From the NCBI RefSeq assembly GCF_022867795.2, contig NZ_CP107006.1:3162001-3226000 (forward strand): DNA of 64,000 bases. Reading direction: 5' to 3'. Shown piece by piece: positions 45,121 to 55,660 of this stretch. Each line of letters begins with the position of its first letter. The first letter of the stretch is position 1. The DNA comes from Chitinophaga horti. GTDB lineage: Bacteria > Bacteroidota > Bacteroidia > Chitinophagales > Chitinophagaceae. A program made the position numbers and the translations under genes. Below the pieces are notes generated by a model that did not search any database, was not told the DNA's origin, and saw only the letters and a list, made by a program, of their open reading frames with translations.

Positions 45121-47607
45121 TTATTGTTTGATCACTACCGACACGCCCGTCACCTTACTCAGGGTAAAGTCATAAACTTTCAGATAATAAATGCCTTTAG
45201 GCAGTGTTGTAGGCGGACTCAATACGATATTCGCCTGGTAGTTGGCCACGGCGGTAAATTTCGCGTTGCCGCTGATGTCGTGCAGCGAAAGGCCGTACCG
45301 CTTCGCGGGATGCAGCCCCTGTAAGGTAAATTGCGTCGTAAACGGATTCGGATAGGCATGCAAGAGCTCCAGGCCACCTGGCAGTTTTAGATTACAGGTA
45401 CCACCAACGTTGAAATAAGCGGTTGTGCTGATGGAATCCAGCGGATGCCTGAACCTCACGGTCACCGCATGCCTTCCTGCGGCGAGTGCAGCAGGCTCGA
45501 TAAAGAAAATGCTGTCTGTGGATACGGGCACACCGTCGACCATCACACTCACGGCGGTACGCCATTTAACGGGTGGATAATTAGTGATGGCGATCCTGTC
45601 ACTGGCAGTGGCGCTGCAATAATTGCTATCCAGTCCGGCGAGTTTGGGCTGCGCGTCCAATTCCGGATGCACAATCAGCGTAATAGCCGCCTGCTGCCCG
45701 TATTCAATACCGTTCGATCCCGCCCAGCGAATAGTATCCGCGCCAATCACATTTTGATAAGGCACGTAGCGCAGTCCTTCGAGATCGGCGCGGGTAAGCT
45801 CCTGGCCGGTGATGCCCACCTGCGCACCGCTCCTGTTGCGCAACACGCCCCAGGTCGGCAGCCGGGTGATCTTGATCTTCATCAACTGCCCTGATCCGTA
45901 CTCAGGTCCTTCGAAATGACTGGTAAAATCCTTCACGCCGAATACGGCGGATGCATTCATGAGTAGCGGCTTCGTAAAGGGCAACGCATCTTTCTCATAC
46001 AAACTGTCGAGCATCAACCGGTATAATTCATTCTGATAAGATGCATACCATTTATCGCCTTCCGGGTATACGTCCAACTGCCGCCGGCCCAGCAGCCGCG
46101 CACTATCACCATTTGCCGGAAAGTACAGCAGCTCGGGCTGCGTGGTGAAATTATTACTATAGATAATGGCATCACCACGTTTGTTGATGCCTTGTATGTT
46201 CGCCAAAATTGATGAGCCATATTTATAAAAGCGATGTGTCGTATGCAACAGCTTTAACGAGTCGCCCGCCAGCTGCCTGTACACATAAGTATACGAGTCA
46301 TACCCCGAAACATGTTTGGCGAGCATTAAATGGCCGTTGTTCAAACCGATTCGCCCTTCATCATAGTCTTCAAGATTATCATCGCGCAACTGCAGGTACA
46401 CTTTACCAACCGCTCCATCATAATAACCAGCGCCAGATTCGCCGTACGGCGACACCTGGTTGTATGCTGCGTACTGACCATCAACGTTCACATAGGTAAA
46501 GTAAGCATTCGGCTTATCTTCGAACAGCATCACCGTTTTTGCACCCTGACTGTAACGATAGATGGCCGGACCAATAATGTAAGCGACGTTCCCTGCGGAA
46601 TCTACATCTGCATGCTTCACGCCTTTATCGATGAACACCGTCGTCTGCGTAGCCTGGTTGCGCAGGAACAGGGAGTCGCCTATGTAACTGGTCCAGACGA
46701 TGTAATGACCTGCCGCGTTGGCAGTCCAGGCCTGCTCCTGGAGGAGCTTTACGGTGCCGCTCGTCCACTCGTACACGTTGTAGTAAAGGCCGTAGTTGCC
46801 CGTAAAGAAAGCACCCAGTGGGGTAATCCAGGCGGAGCGGCGCGTATAATGCAGGGGCGAAAGATAAATACTGTCCGTGACCTTCGTACTTTGACCGGTA
46901 CCTAGGTCATATATAAAAGTTCCTGCCTGGTAATTGTACGTCAGGGCCTTGCTATTTGCATAATCCAGTATCTTGTAACCCGACGGCGATGTAAATACAG
47001 GCTGCGTCACCGGGTCGACGTTATAATAAAAATCCACATCGACCGAGCTGGTGTTACCAGTAGTATCATAGGCTATTATCCTTAACGGCGCCGCCTCTGC
47101 CGACACGTCGATCAAGGTATCTATATCGTTACCGGTAAACCGGTATTGGCGGGATGCGAAGTTGAGTTCCATCGCTGCAACCTGTCCCCCATTATCCACT
47201 GCGCTGGCCTTGAAGCGCAGTAATGGCCGGCCGATATCGTCCGCTGTGGGCGATTCGACGGTGATCACGGGCGGGGTGTCGCGAACGATGTTGATGATGG
47301 TATCTTTCTGATGCTGCTGGTTGTCGGTGGCGATAATGTGCAGTTGCAACGGGCCGGGAGGAAGTGTATCAAAATTAAACTGGCCGAAGAAGTAAGGCAG
47401 CTGTGTAATATTCATCGTTGCAGTACGGGTGTTCACGCTCGCTTTTACGCTCACGATCGCACCAGCGGAGGAAGCTGCGTAACCTTCTATCAATAACTGG
47501 TTGCCCACACGCTGGCCAGGCTTAGGTACCAGCATCGAGACACGTACCTGCGCGAATACGGGTTGCATGCCCCATAAGAGCAGCATTAAAACGTAGAATT
47601 GTTTCAT
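45121..47607 (-). CDS. Large secreted protein with type IX secretion signal
   Basis: An 828-residue protein with a signal peptide (MKQFYVLMLLLWGMQPVFAQ). Repeated beta-rich segments in the first 200 residues look Ig- or cadherin-like (TPPVITVESPTADDIGRPLL). A long central region resembles a beta-propeller, with recurrent Y-x-V-W-T and YIGP-type strands. The C-terminal about 80 residues form a Por-type sorting domain with LLHAYPNPFTTQFTLQG and GIYYLKVYDF. It should be exported by the type IX system and surface-attached or released. The substrate or partner is unknown. Confidence 0.85.
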   Translation of the reverse strand: MKQFYVLMLLLWGMQPVFAQVRVSMLVPKPGQRVGNQLLIEGYAASSAGAIVSVKASVNTRTATMNITQLPYFFGQFNFDTLPPGPLQLHIIATDNQQHQKDTIINIVRDTPPVITVESPTADDIGRPLLRFKASAVDNGGQVAAMELNFASRQYRFTGNDIDTLIDVSAEAAPLRIIAYDTTGNTSSVDVDFYYNVDPVTQPVFTSPSGYKILDYANSKALTYNYQAGTFIYDLGTGQSTKVTDSIYLSPLHYTRRSAWITPLGAFFTGNYGLYYNVYEWTSGTVKLLQEQAWTANAAGHYIVWTSYIGDSLFLRNQATQTTVFIDKGVKHADVDSAGNVAYIIGPAIYRYSQGAKTVMLFEDKPNAYFTYVNVDGQYAAYNQVSPYGESGAGYYDGAVGKVYLQLRDDNLEDYDEGRIGLNNGHLMLAKHVSGYDSYTYVYRQLAGDSLKLLHTTHRFYKYGSSILANIQGINKRGDAIIYSNNFTTQPELLYFPANGDSARLLGRRQLDVYPEGDKWYASYQNELYRLMLDSLYEKDALPFTKPLLMNASAVFGVKDFTSHFEGPEYGSGQLMKIKITRLPTWGVLRNRSGAQVGITGQELTRADLEGLRYVPYQNVIGADTIRWAGSNGIEYGQQAAITLIVHPELDAQPKLAGLDSNYCSATASDRIAITNYPPVKWRTAVSVMVDGVPVSTDSIFFIEPAALAAGRHAVTVRFRHPLDSISTTAYFNVGGTCNLKLPGGLELLHAYPNPFTTQFTLQGLHPAKRYGLSLHDISGNAKFTAVANYQANIVLSPPTTLPKGIYYLKVYDFTLSKVTGVSVVIKQ

Positions 47608-47744
47608 AGCAAGAAAGGTTAATCATGATCGGGAAAGTCTTAAGCGGTTGAAGGGGTAAAAAGGGCGGGGAAAACGACTGTAAATAGTAAAACAAAAGTC
47701 GGCGAACAGGGGGAGATAACAAATACTTAAATGAGTAGAATAGA

Positions 47745-47780
47745 CAAAAAACCGCCGAAGTGAGTGACACAACGGCGGTT
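47745..47780 (-). terminator. Terminator after the epoxide hydrolase gene
   Basis: ACCGCCG/CGGCGGT stem around a 15-base loop; on the minus strand the stem is followed by six T. It begins about 30 bases after the stop of the epoxide hydrolase gene. Confidence 0.7.
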
Positions 47781-47808
47781 GAAAAATGTACTACAGCTGG
47801 TACAATAA

Positions 47809-48912
47809 CTACAACCTGAAATTAACGTAATCATCGAAGAAATCACGCGCCTCCCTCACCCACAGTTCCGGCTCCTCCAACGGCGCAAAGTGACCGCCCC
47901 TGGGCACTACTGTGAAACGCTGCACGTTCGCAAAACGCTCCGCGTACTCCCGCGGTGGCTGCGAATCGGCGGGGAACAAAGCGACGGCTGTGGGCACAGT
48001 CACTTTGCGGAACGTGGTAGCAGCACGACTGCGCACCTGGTAGGAGCGAATGGAGGTGTTGATGGTCTGCGTGATCCAGTAGATCATAATATTGGTGAGC
48101 AGCTCGTTCTTCGTAAAACTATTGTCCAGGTTGCCGCGACAGTCGCTCCAGGTGTAAAATTTTTCGATTATCCACGATGCCAGCCCTACAGGCGAATCGT
48201 TAAGGGCATAGCCGAGGGTTTGCGGTTTGGTGGAATGCGCCATCGCATACGCCCCCTCTTTCATTAGCCAGTCCTGGGTTTCACGGATGTATTGCTCTTC
48301 TGCCGGTGTTTTGTTTTCCAACTGCTCGTTCTGTGAAATATACCCGAGGTCGGTGAGAAAAATGGCTTTTACGCTATTAGGATACAAGTTCGCCATGGCT
48401 TTGGTAATGGTAGCCCCGAAGTCGCCACCAGCCGCGAAGAAGGCCTGGTAACCGAGTGCGCCCATCAGTTTTACCCAGATGTCGGCGGTTTCCTCATTAT
48501 TCAGGGCGACTTTGTCCGAAAAGCCGAAGCCGGGCAGCGACGGCACGACTACATCGAAACCTGCCTCCACGAGCAGCGGGATCACTTTATAATAGCGATA
48601 GAAGCTGTCCGGCCAGCCATGGCTGAGAATTACAGGTTTATTGCCGCTGGCCTTTATATGCAGGAAGTGTATTTTAACGCCTTCGATGTCTGCAATAAAT
48701 TGTGGAAATGTATTAAGAATGGCCTCGTGCGCACGCCAGTCATAGCTTTCCAGCCAGTATTCGGCCAGTTCGCGTAAGTATTGTGGGTTTGTGCCATAAT
48801 TCCAGCCGGCGGCGCGTGGCTCGTCGGTCCAGCGGGTGTATTTGAGGCGGTACGTTAAGTCGTCGATGTCCGATTGGGGAACGTCTATCCGAAAAGGCGT
48901 TATCTGGTACAT
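47809..48912 (-). CDS. Epoxide hydrolase (alpha/beta hydrolase) family protein
   Basis: A 367-residue protein starting at the ATG at 48912 (MYQITPFRIDVPQSDI), the family N-terminus. The N-terminal epoxide-hydrolase domain (about 1-105) ends in EGVKIHFLHIKA. The oxyanion block is ILSHGWPDSFYRY, the likely nucleophile is the Asp of GGDFGATITKAMA, and the catalytic His is in VPRGGHFAPLEEPEL. It should hydrolyse epoxides to diols; the natural substrate is unknown. It is a single gene with its own terminator. Confidence 0.9.
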   Translation of the reverse strand: MYQITPFRIDVPQSDIDDLTYRLKYTRWTDEPRAAGWNYGTNPQYLRELAEYWLESYDWRAHEAILNTFPQFIADIEGVKIHFLHIKASGNKPVILSHGWPDSFYRYYKVIPLLVEAGFDVVVPSLPGFGFSDKVALNNEETADIWVKLMGALGYQAFFAAGGDFGATITKAMANLYPNSVKAIFLTDLGYISQNEQLENKTPAEEQYIRETQDWLMKEGAYAMAHSTKPQTLGYALNDSPVGLASWIIEKFYTWSDCRGNLDNSFTKNELLTNIMIYWITQTINTSIRSYQVRSRAATTFRKVTVPTAVALFPADSQPPREYAERFANVQRFTVVPRGGHFAPLEEPELWVREARDFFDDYVNFRL

Positions 48913-48981
48913 GGTTATTTTTTTGGGTTGAAAGATGAGTTGCTCTTTCAACACAAAATGTATGCTAGCCACATTTTGAGG

Positions 48982-49818
48982 CTACCAGGCGTCCCAGTGA
49001 TAAACCACTCTCGAAAAGTCGCGCGCCGCCAGGTCGTCCGGATGAATAAAGAACTGCCGCACGCCATCGTCGGGCGTTGCGCCTTCCTGCGGCACCATCT
49101 GGAAAAGCGGCACATATCCTTTCATCGCGGGCTCCCATGCACGGGGATCTTCATCAATAAAACTCGCATATCCGCCCATTTTATGCCCCTGTTTAAAAAA
49201 CTGTTCGTGGATAAATTCCAGCAACTGTTCTTTCTGCGGCAGGTATTGATTACAAAATTCATCTGCATCGAACGCGCCGCCGGGGGTGTGGTGATCGCCT
49301 ATGCCCATGTAGTCGTCCTGTCGCACAAAAGTTAGTACCTGCGGCGCGATAACGGGTCTCAACTCATCCTGCATCAGGTCGTGCAGGAAGCTGAAGTCCT
49401 GCAAAGGTTCCCGCACCTGCTCCGGTGTGAAATAAATGATTTTCACGGTAGCCGGTGGCGGTACATCATCATAATCGATCAGCAGGGTGTCGGGCGATAC
49501 ATAAAATTGCAGCAGCCCATCAGCGGGGTAACCGGGCAAGAGCGGCATTTGTGCGAAGTTGAACTGGGCCAGCGGAAACAGGTATTCTCCCTGAGCATCG
49601 GTTGGATATGCGTAGTCTTTCGGGATACAGGGATATCCACCAAACTTACCTGCGTCCAAAGCTGTTTTGCCCGCCTGCGCGGTAATTTGCAGGTAAGGCC
49701 GGCAGGTGGCGGCGATTTGCGGCCATTGTTCGGCCAGTTGAACAGGTACGGAAAGGTCGCCGGCCACGGTAGCCATATCAAGTGGGGCGGGCGCCTGTTT
49801 CCTGCGGGATTGCCACAT
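48982..49818 (-). CDS. YwqG-like DUF1963 protein
   Basis: A 278-residue protein starting at the ATG at 49818 (MWQSRRKQAPAP); longer in-frame starts add unrelated sequence overlapping the UvrA promoter. Family blocks are KFGGYPCIPKDYAYPTDAQG, FPLAQFNFAQMPLLPGYP and GLLQFYVSPDTLL-like strands, later IGDHHTPGGAFDADEFC. DUF1963 proteins are soluble and of unknown biochemical role. It is divergent from the uvrA-like gene, with 87 bases between the starts. Confidence 0.82.
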   Translation of the reverse strand: MWQSRRKQAPAPLDMATVAGDLSVPVQLAEQWPQIAATCRPYLQITAQAGKTALDAGKFGGYPCIPKDYAYPTDAQGEYLFPLAQFNFAQMPLLPGYPADGLLQFYVSPDTLLIDYDDVPPPATVKIIYFTPEQVREPLQDFSFLHDLMQDELRPVIAPQVLTFVRQDDYMGIGDHHTPGGAFDADEFCNQYLPQKEQLLEFIHEQFFKQGHKMGGYASFIDEDPRAWEPAMKGYVPLFQMVPQEGATPDDGVRQFFIHPDDLAARDFSRVVYHWDAW

Positions 49819-49884
49819 AGGATTAAGGTTTGTTGTACAAATTAGACAAAATCTGCCATTTCTTCCACCCCTTCGCCCGGGGCA

Positions 49885-49893
49885 TAATCTTTG
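49885..49893 (+). promoter_or_regulatory. Candidate -7 element of the uvrA-like gene
   Basis: TAATCTTTG resembles TAnnTTTG with one extra spacer base and lies 12 bases before the ATG at 49906, the usual short leader in this phylum. Confidence 0.3.
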
Positions 49894-49905
49894 CGGGCGC
49901 ACGAC

Positions 49906-52416
49906 ATGCAACAACCACAAAAGTCTGGCTTCGTGCGGGTGAAAGGCGCTCGGGAACATAACCTGAAGAATGTAGACCTGGAAATACCGAGAGATGCACT
50001 GGTCGTATTTACGGGCGTTTCCGGCTCGGGCAAATCGTCGCTCGCATTTGGCACTTTATACGCAGAAGCGCAGCGCCGTTACCTCGAATCTGTTTCACCC
50101 TACGCCCGCCGCCTGTTTCACCAGATGGCCGTGCCGGAAGTAGACGAAATCGAGGGATTGCCACCCGCCGTAGCGCTCCAGCAGCAACGCGGCGCGCCTA
50201 CCACGCGCTCCTCCGTAGGCAGCGTTACTACACTTTCGAACTTGTTACGCATGCTGTACTCCCGTGCAGGCGATTACCCGAAAGGACAATCAATCATTTA
50301 CGCCGAAGCCTTTTCGCCCAATACACCCGAAGGTGCCTGCCCGCAATGCCACGGCCTCGGGCGCATATACGACGTAACGGAAAAGAGTATGGTGCCCGAC
50401 GATTCGCTCACCATCCGTGAAAGAGCTGTAGCCGCATGGCCTACAGCCTGGCATGGACAAAACCTCCGCGACATCCTTATCACGCTTGGCTACGACGTAG
50501 ACCGGCCGTGGAAGGAGTTACCGAAGAAAGAACGTGACTGGATCCTGTTTACAGAAGATCAACCGGTGGTGCCGGTATATCCGGGCTATACGCATGAAGA
50601 GGTGAAGCGCGCCATCAAACGGAAAGAAGAGCCGAATTACATGGGCACGTTTACCAGTGCGCAACGCCACGTGATGCATACGTTCGCCAATACTCAAAGC
50701 CCGATGATGAAAAAGAGGGCGCAGCAATATATGCTGAGCAGCGACTGCCCGCAATGTCACGGCAAACGCCTGAAACGGGAATCGTTGTCGGTAAAGTTCG
50801 CGGGCTATGACATCGCGGAAATCGCCGCTATACCACTCGAACGACTCTACGAAATCGTGTTGCCTTTCGCGAAAGGTAATATCAAAAAGGATCCCGCGCA
50901 TCCGGAAAAGGCGTTGGTAGCCCAGCGCATCAGCGAAGACCTGGCCGCCCGTATCGAAGTGCTGCTCAAACTCGGTCTCGGCTACCTCTCCCCCGAACGC
51001 AGTACGCCCACGCTATCGCCCGGCGAGCTGCAACGTTTACGCCTGGCAACGCAGGTACGCTCTAACCTTTTTGGTGTTGTGTACGTACTGGACGAACCCT
51101 CTGCCGGCTTACATCCCGCTGATACACGATCGCTACTGGAAGCGCTGGACGGACTCAAGGCCGCCGGCAACTCGCTGTTCGTGGTAGAACACGACCTCGA
51201 CGTTGTACGCCACGCCGACTGGATCGTCGACGTAGGCCCGAATGCCGGTGAAAAAGGCGGTGAGGTGTTGTATAGCGGTGCCCCGGCCGGACTAGCCAAG
51301 GTAAAACATTCCATCACCCGCCAATACCTGTTCCGCGAACTGGCACACCAGTCGTCTGCAGGCCGCGACCCCAAAGGCTGGCTGCATCTCAAAGATGTAA
51401 GCCGCAACAACCTGCATCAACTGGAAGTGAAGTTCCCGTTAGGGGTGTTCACCGCCGTAACCGGCGTATCCGGCTCTGGCAAATCGAGCCTGGTGAGCCA
51501 GGTGCTGATCGAACTGGTGGCCACGCATTTGGGGCAAACGGTTACAGAAGAAGAACAGACGGAACTGATGGAAAAGCGGCCGGTAACGACAGGCGGCCAT
51601 ATCGTATCCGGTATGGAAACGATCAAGCGACTGGTACAGGTAGACCAGAAGCCGATTGGACGCACACCGCGCTCTAACCTGGCGACTTACACCGGGTTGT
51701 TCGACCATGTACGTAAACTTTTTGCAGATACGCCACTTGCCCGCCAGCGTAAATACGACGCCGGACGCTTTTCGTTCAATATCGCTAAAGGTCGGTGTAA
51801 ACATTGTGAAGGCGAAGGTTTTGTGATGGTGGAACTGCTGTTCCTGCCCAGCGTGTACAGCCCCTGCCCGACCTGCGAAGGCAAACGGTATAATGATAAA
51901 ACACTCGAAGTCAAATACAAAGGCAAAAACATTGCAGAAGTCCTGAACATGACGGTGGATGCGGCCCGTAGCTTCTTTGAAGAAGATGCATCCGTACACC
52001 GCTCACTGACTGTTTTGCATGAAGTTGGCCTCGGCTACCTGCGCCTGGGACAACCCGCCACGGAGCTTTCAGGCGGCGAGGCGCAGCGTATTAAACTGGC
52101 CACGGAACTGCAACGCGTGGGGCGTGGCAATACGTTATACATTCTGGATGAACCTACCACGGGTCTGCACCCTTCGGATACGGATAAGCTGATCATACAG
52201 TTAAACGGATTAGTAGAAGCCGGTAATACGGTGATCGTAGTGGAACACAATATGCGTGTGGTAGCGGGCAGCGACTGGGTGATCGATATTGGTCCGGGCG
52301 CTGGCGAAAAGGGCGGCAAGGTGGTTGCCCAGGGCCGGCCGGCAGAAGTGGCGAAACATACAAAAAGCAAAACGGCACCGCATTTACAGCAATTCTTGTC
52401 CGGAACTGATAAATAA
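49906..52416 (+). CDS. UvrA-like ABC ATPase, short form
   Basis: An 836-residue excinuclease-A-type protein starting at the ATG at 49906. Two ABC modules are complete: Walker A sequences [11 protein letters not shown] (about 35-45) and [11 protein letters not shown], signatures [12 protein letters not shown] and [13 protein letters not shown], and Walker [12 protein letters not shown] and [11 protein letters not shown]. Zinc-binding CxxC pairs appear in [20 protein letters not shown] and [18 protein letters not shown]. Standard UvrA is about 940 residues. The shortfall fits the short UvrA2-type proteins, which may lack the UvrB-binding insert; they are linked to resistance to DNA-binding compounds. 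Confidence 0.88.
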   Translation: MQQPQKSGFVRVKGAREHNLKNVDLEIPRDALVVFTGVSGSGKSSLAFGTLYAEAQRRYLESVSPYARRLFHQMAVPEVDEIEGLPPAVALQQQRGAPTTRSSVGSVTTLSNLLRMLYSRAGDYPKGQSIIYAEAFSPNTPEGACPQCHGLGRIYDVTEKSMVPDDSLTIRERAVAAWPTAWHGQNLRDILITLGYDVDRPWKELPKKERDWILFTEDQPVVPVYPGYTHEEVKRAIKRKEEPNYMGTFTSAQRHVMHTFANTQSPMMKKRAQQYMLSSDCPQCHGKRLKRESLSVKFAGYDIAEIAAIPLERLYEIVLPFAKGNIKKDPAHPEKALVAQRISEDLAARIEVLLKLGLGYLSPERSTPTLSPGELQRLRLATQVRSNLFGVVYVLDEPSAGLHPADTRSLLEALDGLKAAGNSLFVVEHDLDVVRHADWIVDVGPNAGEKGGEVLYSGAPAGLAKVKHSITRQYLFRELAHQSSAGRDPKGWLHLKDVSRNNLHQLEVKFPLGVFTAVTGVSGSGKSSLVSQVLIELVATHLGQTVTEEEQTELMEKRPVTTGGHIVSGMETIKRLVQVDQKPIGRTPRSNLATYTGLFDHVRKLFADTPLARQRKYDAGRFSFNIAKGRCKHCEGEGFVMVELLFLPSVYSPCPTCEGKRYNDKTLEVKYKGKNIAEVLNMTVDAARSFFEEDASVHRSLTVLHEVGLGYLRLGQPATELSGGEAQRIKLATELQRVGRGNTLYILDEPTTGLHPSDTDKLIIQLNGLVEAGNTVIVVEHNMRVVAGSDWVIDIGPGAGEKGGKVVAQGRPAEVAKHTKSKTAPHLQQFLSGTDK

Positions 52417-52423
52417 ATCTTCA

Positions 52424-52452
52424 GGGGCTGATCACTTTCCCTGGTCGGCCCC
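52424..52452 (+). terminator. Hairpin after the uvrA-like gene
   Basis: GGGGCTGATCA pairs along all 11 positions (two G-T pairs) with TGGTCGGCCCC around a 7-base loop. No long T run follows, so its strength as a terminator is uncertain. Confidence 0.55.
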
Positions 52453-52538
52453 ATCCCCTATTCTGCACCTTATATCCCTTTCTCATAAAAATGCAGAAAA
52501 TTATTAATAGCTTTCGCCGAAGTTAATCCACCGCCAAC

Positions 52539-54905
52539 ATGATAAAGAGATATCTTCTGCTACTCGTATCCCTCGCAGGTTATTACACCGCTTCGTCACA
52601 GCACATTGTAACGAAAGCGGGCAGCGAAACATGGTACCGCATTACTAAAAAAGCCAACGTGGGCATGACTGAAGCCAGTTCCACCGACGTACGCATCAAA
52701 GTAAAAGCAGCTACCGACACCAGCCTGCTACTTAACTGCACAATCACCGATATCAGGGACACGCTTAATGGAAGCCCCTTTGGCACGGCCTCCCGGGAGG
52801 TAAACACTTATTCATCAAATTCTCTGCAGTCGCTTGCGTTGGTCAACCAATCGTTTGATTACACGTTCGTGCCTGGCAAGGTGCCTGATCAACCGGGCAT
52901 TGCAGCTCTGTTCGCAAAAGCTGCCGACCGATGGTCGCTGAAAACCGACAACCGGCAGATGATGCAGAACAATGCCCGCACGAGCCTGCTGGATGTCAAC
53001 ATGATTTTCCCGAACGTTCCGAAACCACTGCGCGAGTTGCCACCCTCTTTTATCTCGGCGGATAGTTCCACTATTTACGAGGTGACCGAACGTACAGGCA
53101 AAACCACCACGTTGCAGGCAACCTCCAACCCTGCTACCGCAAGGCAGGGCCATACGTTTCGTAAACTGCTGACGTACGATAACAATACAGGCTTGTTACT
53201 TTCCGGCACGTTTCACCAGGATATCAAAGAAAATAAAGACTTCCCGCTTTTCATTACGACGAGTGTGCAACAAATCACCGCAAAAGAGGCACGCGCATCC
53301 TCCCTTAACCAGGACCTGGTAGACGCGGTAATAAAAGCGAGCTATTACAGCCAGGCTTTACGTCCCGGACCGGAGGTGGATTCTACCCTCCTCGAAAACT
53401 ACATCGCACAATACGATCCGATTTTGAGCAACAATGATCAGTATAATGTAGGAAAACTAGGCTTGGTACAGGGTGCAAAAATGACAGACAAGTACCGCCG
53501 GTACGACCAACTGCTGCAAAAAGTTCCGAACAGCGCGCTCGCCAACAGCTATTCCCACTTGTTCAACAAAGCACAAGCCCTGAAGGAACTGGATGCAGAC
53601 GGCACTTACGATGTACTGAAATACATGAGCAGGAATACCCGGACTTACAACGACTGGATCCAGAACTCTTTCGCCCAAAGCTTTCTGCCGATGCTGGACA
53701 CGGCAGAGGCACAAAAATCATGGAAGGCCAATGGCGCGTCCGACGAAGAAGTGAGGGACCTTATGCATAAAGTTCGCAACAGCCGCGCTACCGCTACTAA
53801 GCTCATCGCCATGCTGGTGAACGATAAGGACACCGTACTTAGCCGCGAAGTACTGCCGCTTTACTTATGGTCACAAGTCAAAACGCAGGTAAACGATAAA
53901 GCCGCCCTGATGCAGACCGTCGCTAAACTCGAATCTGTCAGCGATGGCGGCGACCGTGGTAACCAGCATCGTTACGCGCTGTTAGTCTACCAGGAGCTGA
54001 AAAAAGCCGGCTATCATGCAGAAGCCACACAACTCCTCAATAACACTATCCAACGCCTGGAAAAGCGCGTGAAAGACAGCCTGGACATTACCCGCCACTT
54101 ACAGCAAAACATGCTCGCTTATACCTATAAGATCAAAAGTGACGAGGCGACCGATCCTAACACATCATTGAATTACCTGGCGAAGGCGGCTTACTATTCT
54201 CCGAAAAACAATTCGGAAAAAGCGCATAATAGCTTCTACGACCGTGTATTCCTGAACTCCGAAGAAAGCTATCGCATTGCGTTTTCCGCCGCGTTGTTAA
54301 AACAAGGCAGCACGAACGAAGCGCTTAAAATATTGTCAGACCAGTTAACGGTGGATCCGGGTATGCTTACGGAACTGAAGCAATCGTTCGGACAATCCGC
54401 GCCGGACAAGGATTTCTACAGCTTCCTGCACGATGTGGTGATCAGGAACTGGAAAACAGTGCCAACGTTTGCTTTACAGAGCGCCGATGGCAACAGCACT
54501 TTTAAACTGGAAGACTATAAAGGTAAATGGCTGCTGATCGACTTCTGGGGCACCTGGTGCGCACCATGCCGGCAGGAATTACCGAAAGTCAACAAGTTTG
54601 CGCAAAGCGTAAAGAACAGTCCGGATATCGCATTTCTTTCGGTGGCCTGTCACGACCGTGCAGAAGCGGTGACAACCTTCATGGACCAGGAAAAGTACAC
54701 CTTTGATGCAGCCATGTCGGACAACAAAATTGAAAAGAATTACGCAGTGAGTGGTTATCCATCCAAATTCCTGGTAAGTCCTTCGGGTCATATGCTCGAG
54801 ATCCCTTTCGGGAAAGACTGGGAAGGGATAGTCGCCTTGTTCACCGCCGTAAAACCTAAAACAGCAACCGAAAAAGCCAGCCTTAAACAAACGAAATCTT
54901 TATAA
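52539..54905 (+). CDS. Large secreted protein with C-terminal thioredoxin domain
   Basis: A 788-residue protein with a signal peptide (MIKRYLLLLVSLAGYYTAS). Residues about 25-250 are beta-rich with no known domain. About 255-630 are helical and repeat-like, with Tyr/Leu/Ala-rich helices. The last 140 residues form a TlpA-type thioredoxin fold: FKLEDYKGKWLLIDFWGTWC, the active site W-C-A-P-C near residue 673, and the cis-Pro strand SGYPSKFLVSPSG. It should be a periplasmic redox protein. It is a single gene ended by a terminator. Confidence 0.85.
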   Translation: MIKRYLLLLVSLAGYYTASSQHIVTKAGSETWYRITKKANVGMTEASSTDVRIKVKAATDTSLLLNCTITDIRDTLNGSPFGTASREVNTYSSNSLQSLALVNQSFDYTFVPGKVPDQPGIAALFAKAADRWSLKTDNRQMMQNNARTSLLDVNMIFPNVPKPLRELPPSFISADSSTIYEVTERTGKTTTLQATSNPATARQGHTFRKLLTYDNNTGLLLSGTFHQDIKENKDFPLFITTSVQQITAKEARASSLNQDLVDAVIKASYYSQALRPGPEVDSTLLENYIAQYDPILSNNDQYNVGKLGLVQGAKMTDKYRRYDQLLQKVPNSALANSYSHLFNKAQALKELDADGTYDVLKYMSRNTRTYNDWIQNSFAQSFLPMLDTAEAQKSWKANGASDEEVRDLMHKVRNSRATATKLIAMLVNDKDTVLSREVLPLYLWSQVKTQVNDKAALMQTVAKLESVSDGGDRGNQHRYALLVYQELKKAGYHAEATQLLNNTIQRLEKRVKDSLDITRHLQQNMLAYTYKIKSDEATDPNTSLNYLAKAAYYSPKNNSEKAHNSFYDRVFLNSEESYRIAFSAALLKQGSTNEALKILSDQLTVDPGMLTELKQSFGQSAPDKDFYSFLHDVVIRNWKTVPTFALQSADGNSTFKLEDYKGKWLLIDFWGTWCAPCRQELPKVNKFAQSVKNSPDIAFLSVACHDRAEAVTTFMDQEKYTFDAAMSDNKIEKNYAVSGYPSKFLVSPSGHMLEIPFGKDWEGIVALFTAVKPKTATEKASLKQTKSL

Positions 54906-54926
54906 AATCACTTCATTAATTGCAGG

Positions 54927-54965
54927 CATGCCGCTACGTATTATACGGGCGGCATGTTTATTTTA
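54927..54965 (+). terminator. Terminator after the thioredoxin-domain gene
   Basis: CATGCCGC/GCGGCATG stem with a 14-base loop, followed by TTTATTTT. It starts 22 bases after the stop. Confidence 0.75.
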
Positions 54966-55079
54966 GCCCACTCATGTGTGAAATAGCCCTAAAAAGTCTA
55001 TCTTTAAGAAGATACCGTTTCGTTATTTGCCCTGGACTATTGACGCCTTACAGATTGTTCCGAATATAAAACCTACCCC

Positions 55080-55655
55080 ATGAACAGAAGGAACGCCATC
55101 GTTCAAATGACACTCTCCTGCGCAGGCCTGCTAACTGCCTTCGGAGGATACAAATGGCTGGAAAGCCACAAACAGCCCGACACAAACTACCTGACAGGAA
55201 ACAAAGCACTAATTGCCGCACTGGCGGAAACGATCATTCCCCGTACAGAACTGCCGGGCGCTACAGATGCGAATGTGGCTGATTACATTCTCATTAACAT
55301 GAGTGATTGCTGCAGCGAAAAGCGGCAGAACCGTTTTATTAATGGGCTTAAAGACGTGCAACAATATACCAGGATGCAGTTTGGACGCAACTATGAACAA
55401 TGCAATGAAGCGCAACAGGAAACGATCATGCGCTTTTTCGAGGAGCAGGCAGATCATCCCGGCGGTGTGTTGAAAAAGATCAGGAACCGTATGTTGGGCA
55501 AGCCCTTTTTTACAATTTTGAAGGAAGTAACCGTCGCGGGCTATTGCACATCTATGCCCGGCGCTACCGAAGCATTAGCCTATCTGGATGTTCCAGGCAG
55601 ATACGAAGCCTGTACCACCATAACACCCGGACAAAGGGCGTGGGCGATTAACTGA
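55080..55655 (+). CDS. Gluconate 2-dehydrogenase subunit 3 family protein
   Basis: A 191-residue protein, the small subunit that accompanies GMC oxidoreductases. The N-terminus MNRRNAIVQMTLSCAGLLTA is signal-like with an arginine pair but is not a full Tat motif. The family core is LIAALAETIIPRTELPGATD, then helices with QRFFEE-type sequence, and the end has VAGYCTSMPGATEALAYLDV. It lies 5 bases before the GMC gene and should assist export or electron transfer of that subunit. Confidence 0.88.
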   Translation: MNRRNAIVQMTLSCAGLLTAFGGYKWLESHKQPDTNYLTGNKALIAALAETIIPRTELPGATDANVADYILINMSDCCSEKRQNRFINGLKDVQQYTRMQFGRNYEQCNEAQQETIMRFFEEQADHPGGVLKKIRNRMLGKPFFTILKEVTVAGYCTSMPGATEALAYLDVPGRYEACTTITPGQRAWAIN

Positions 55656-55660
55656 ACAAC

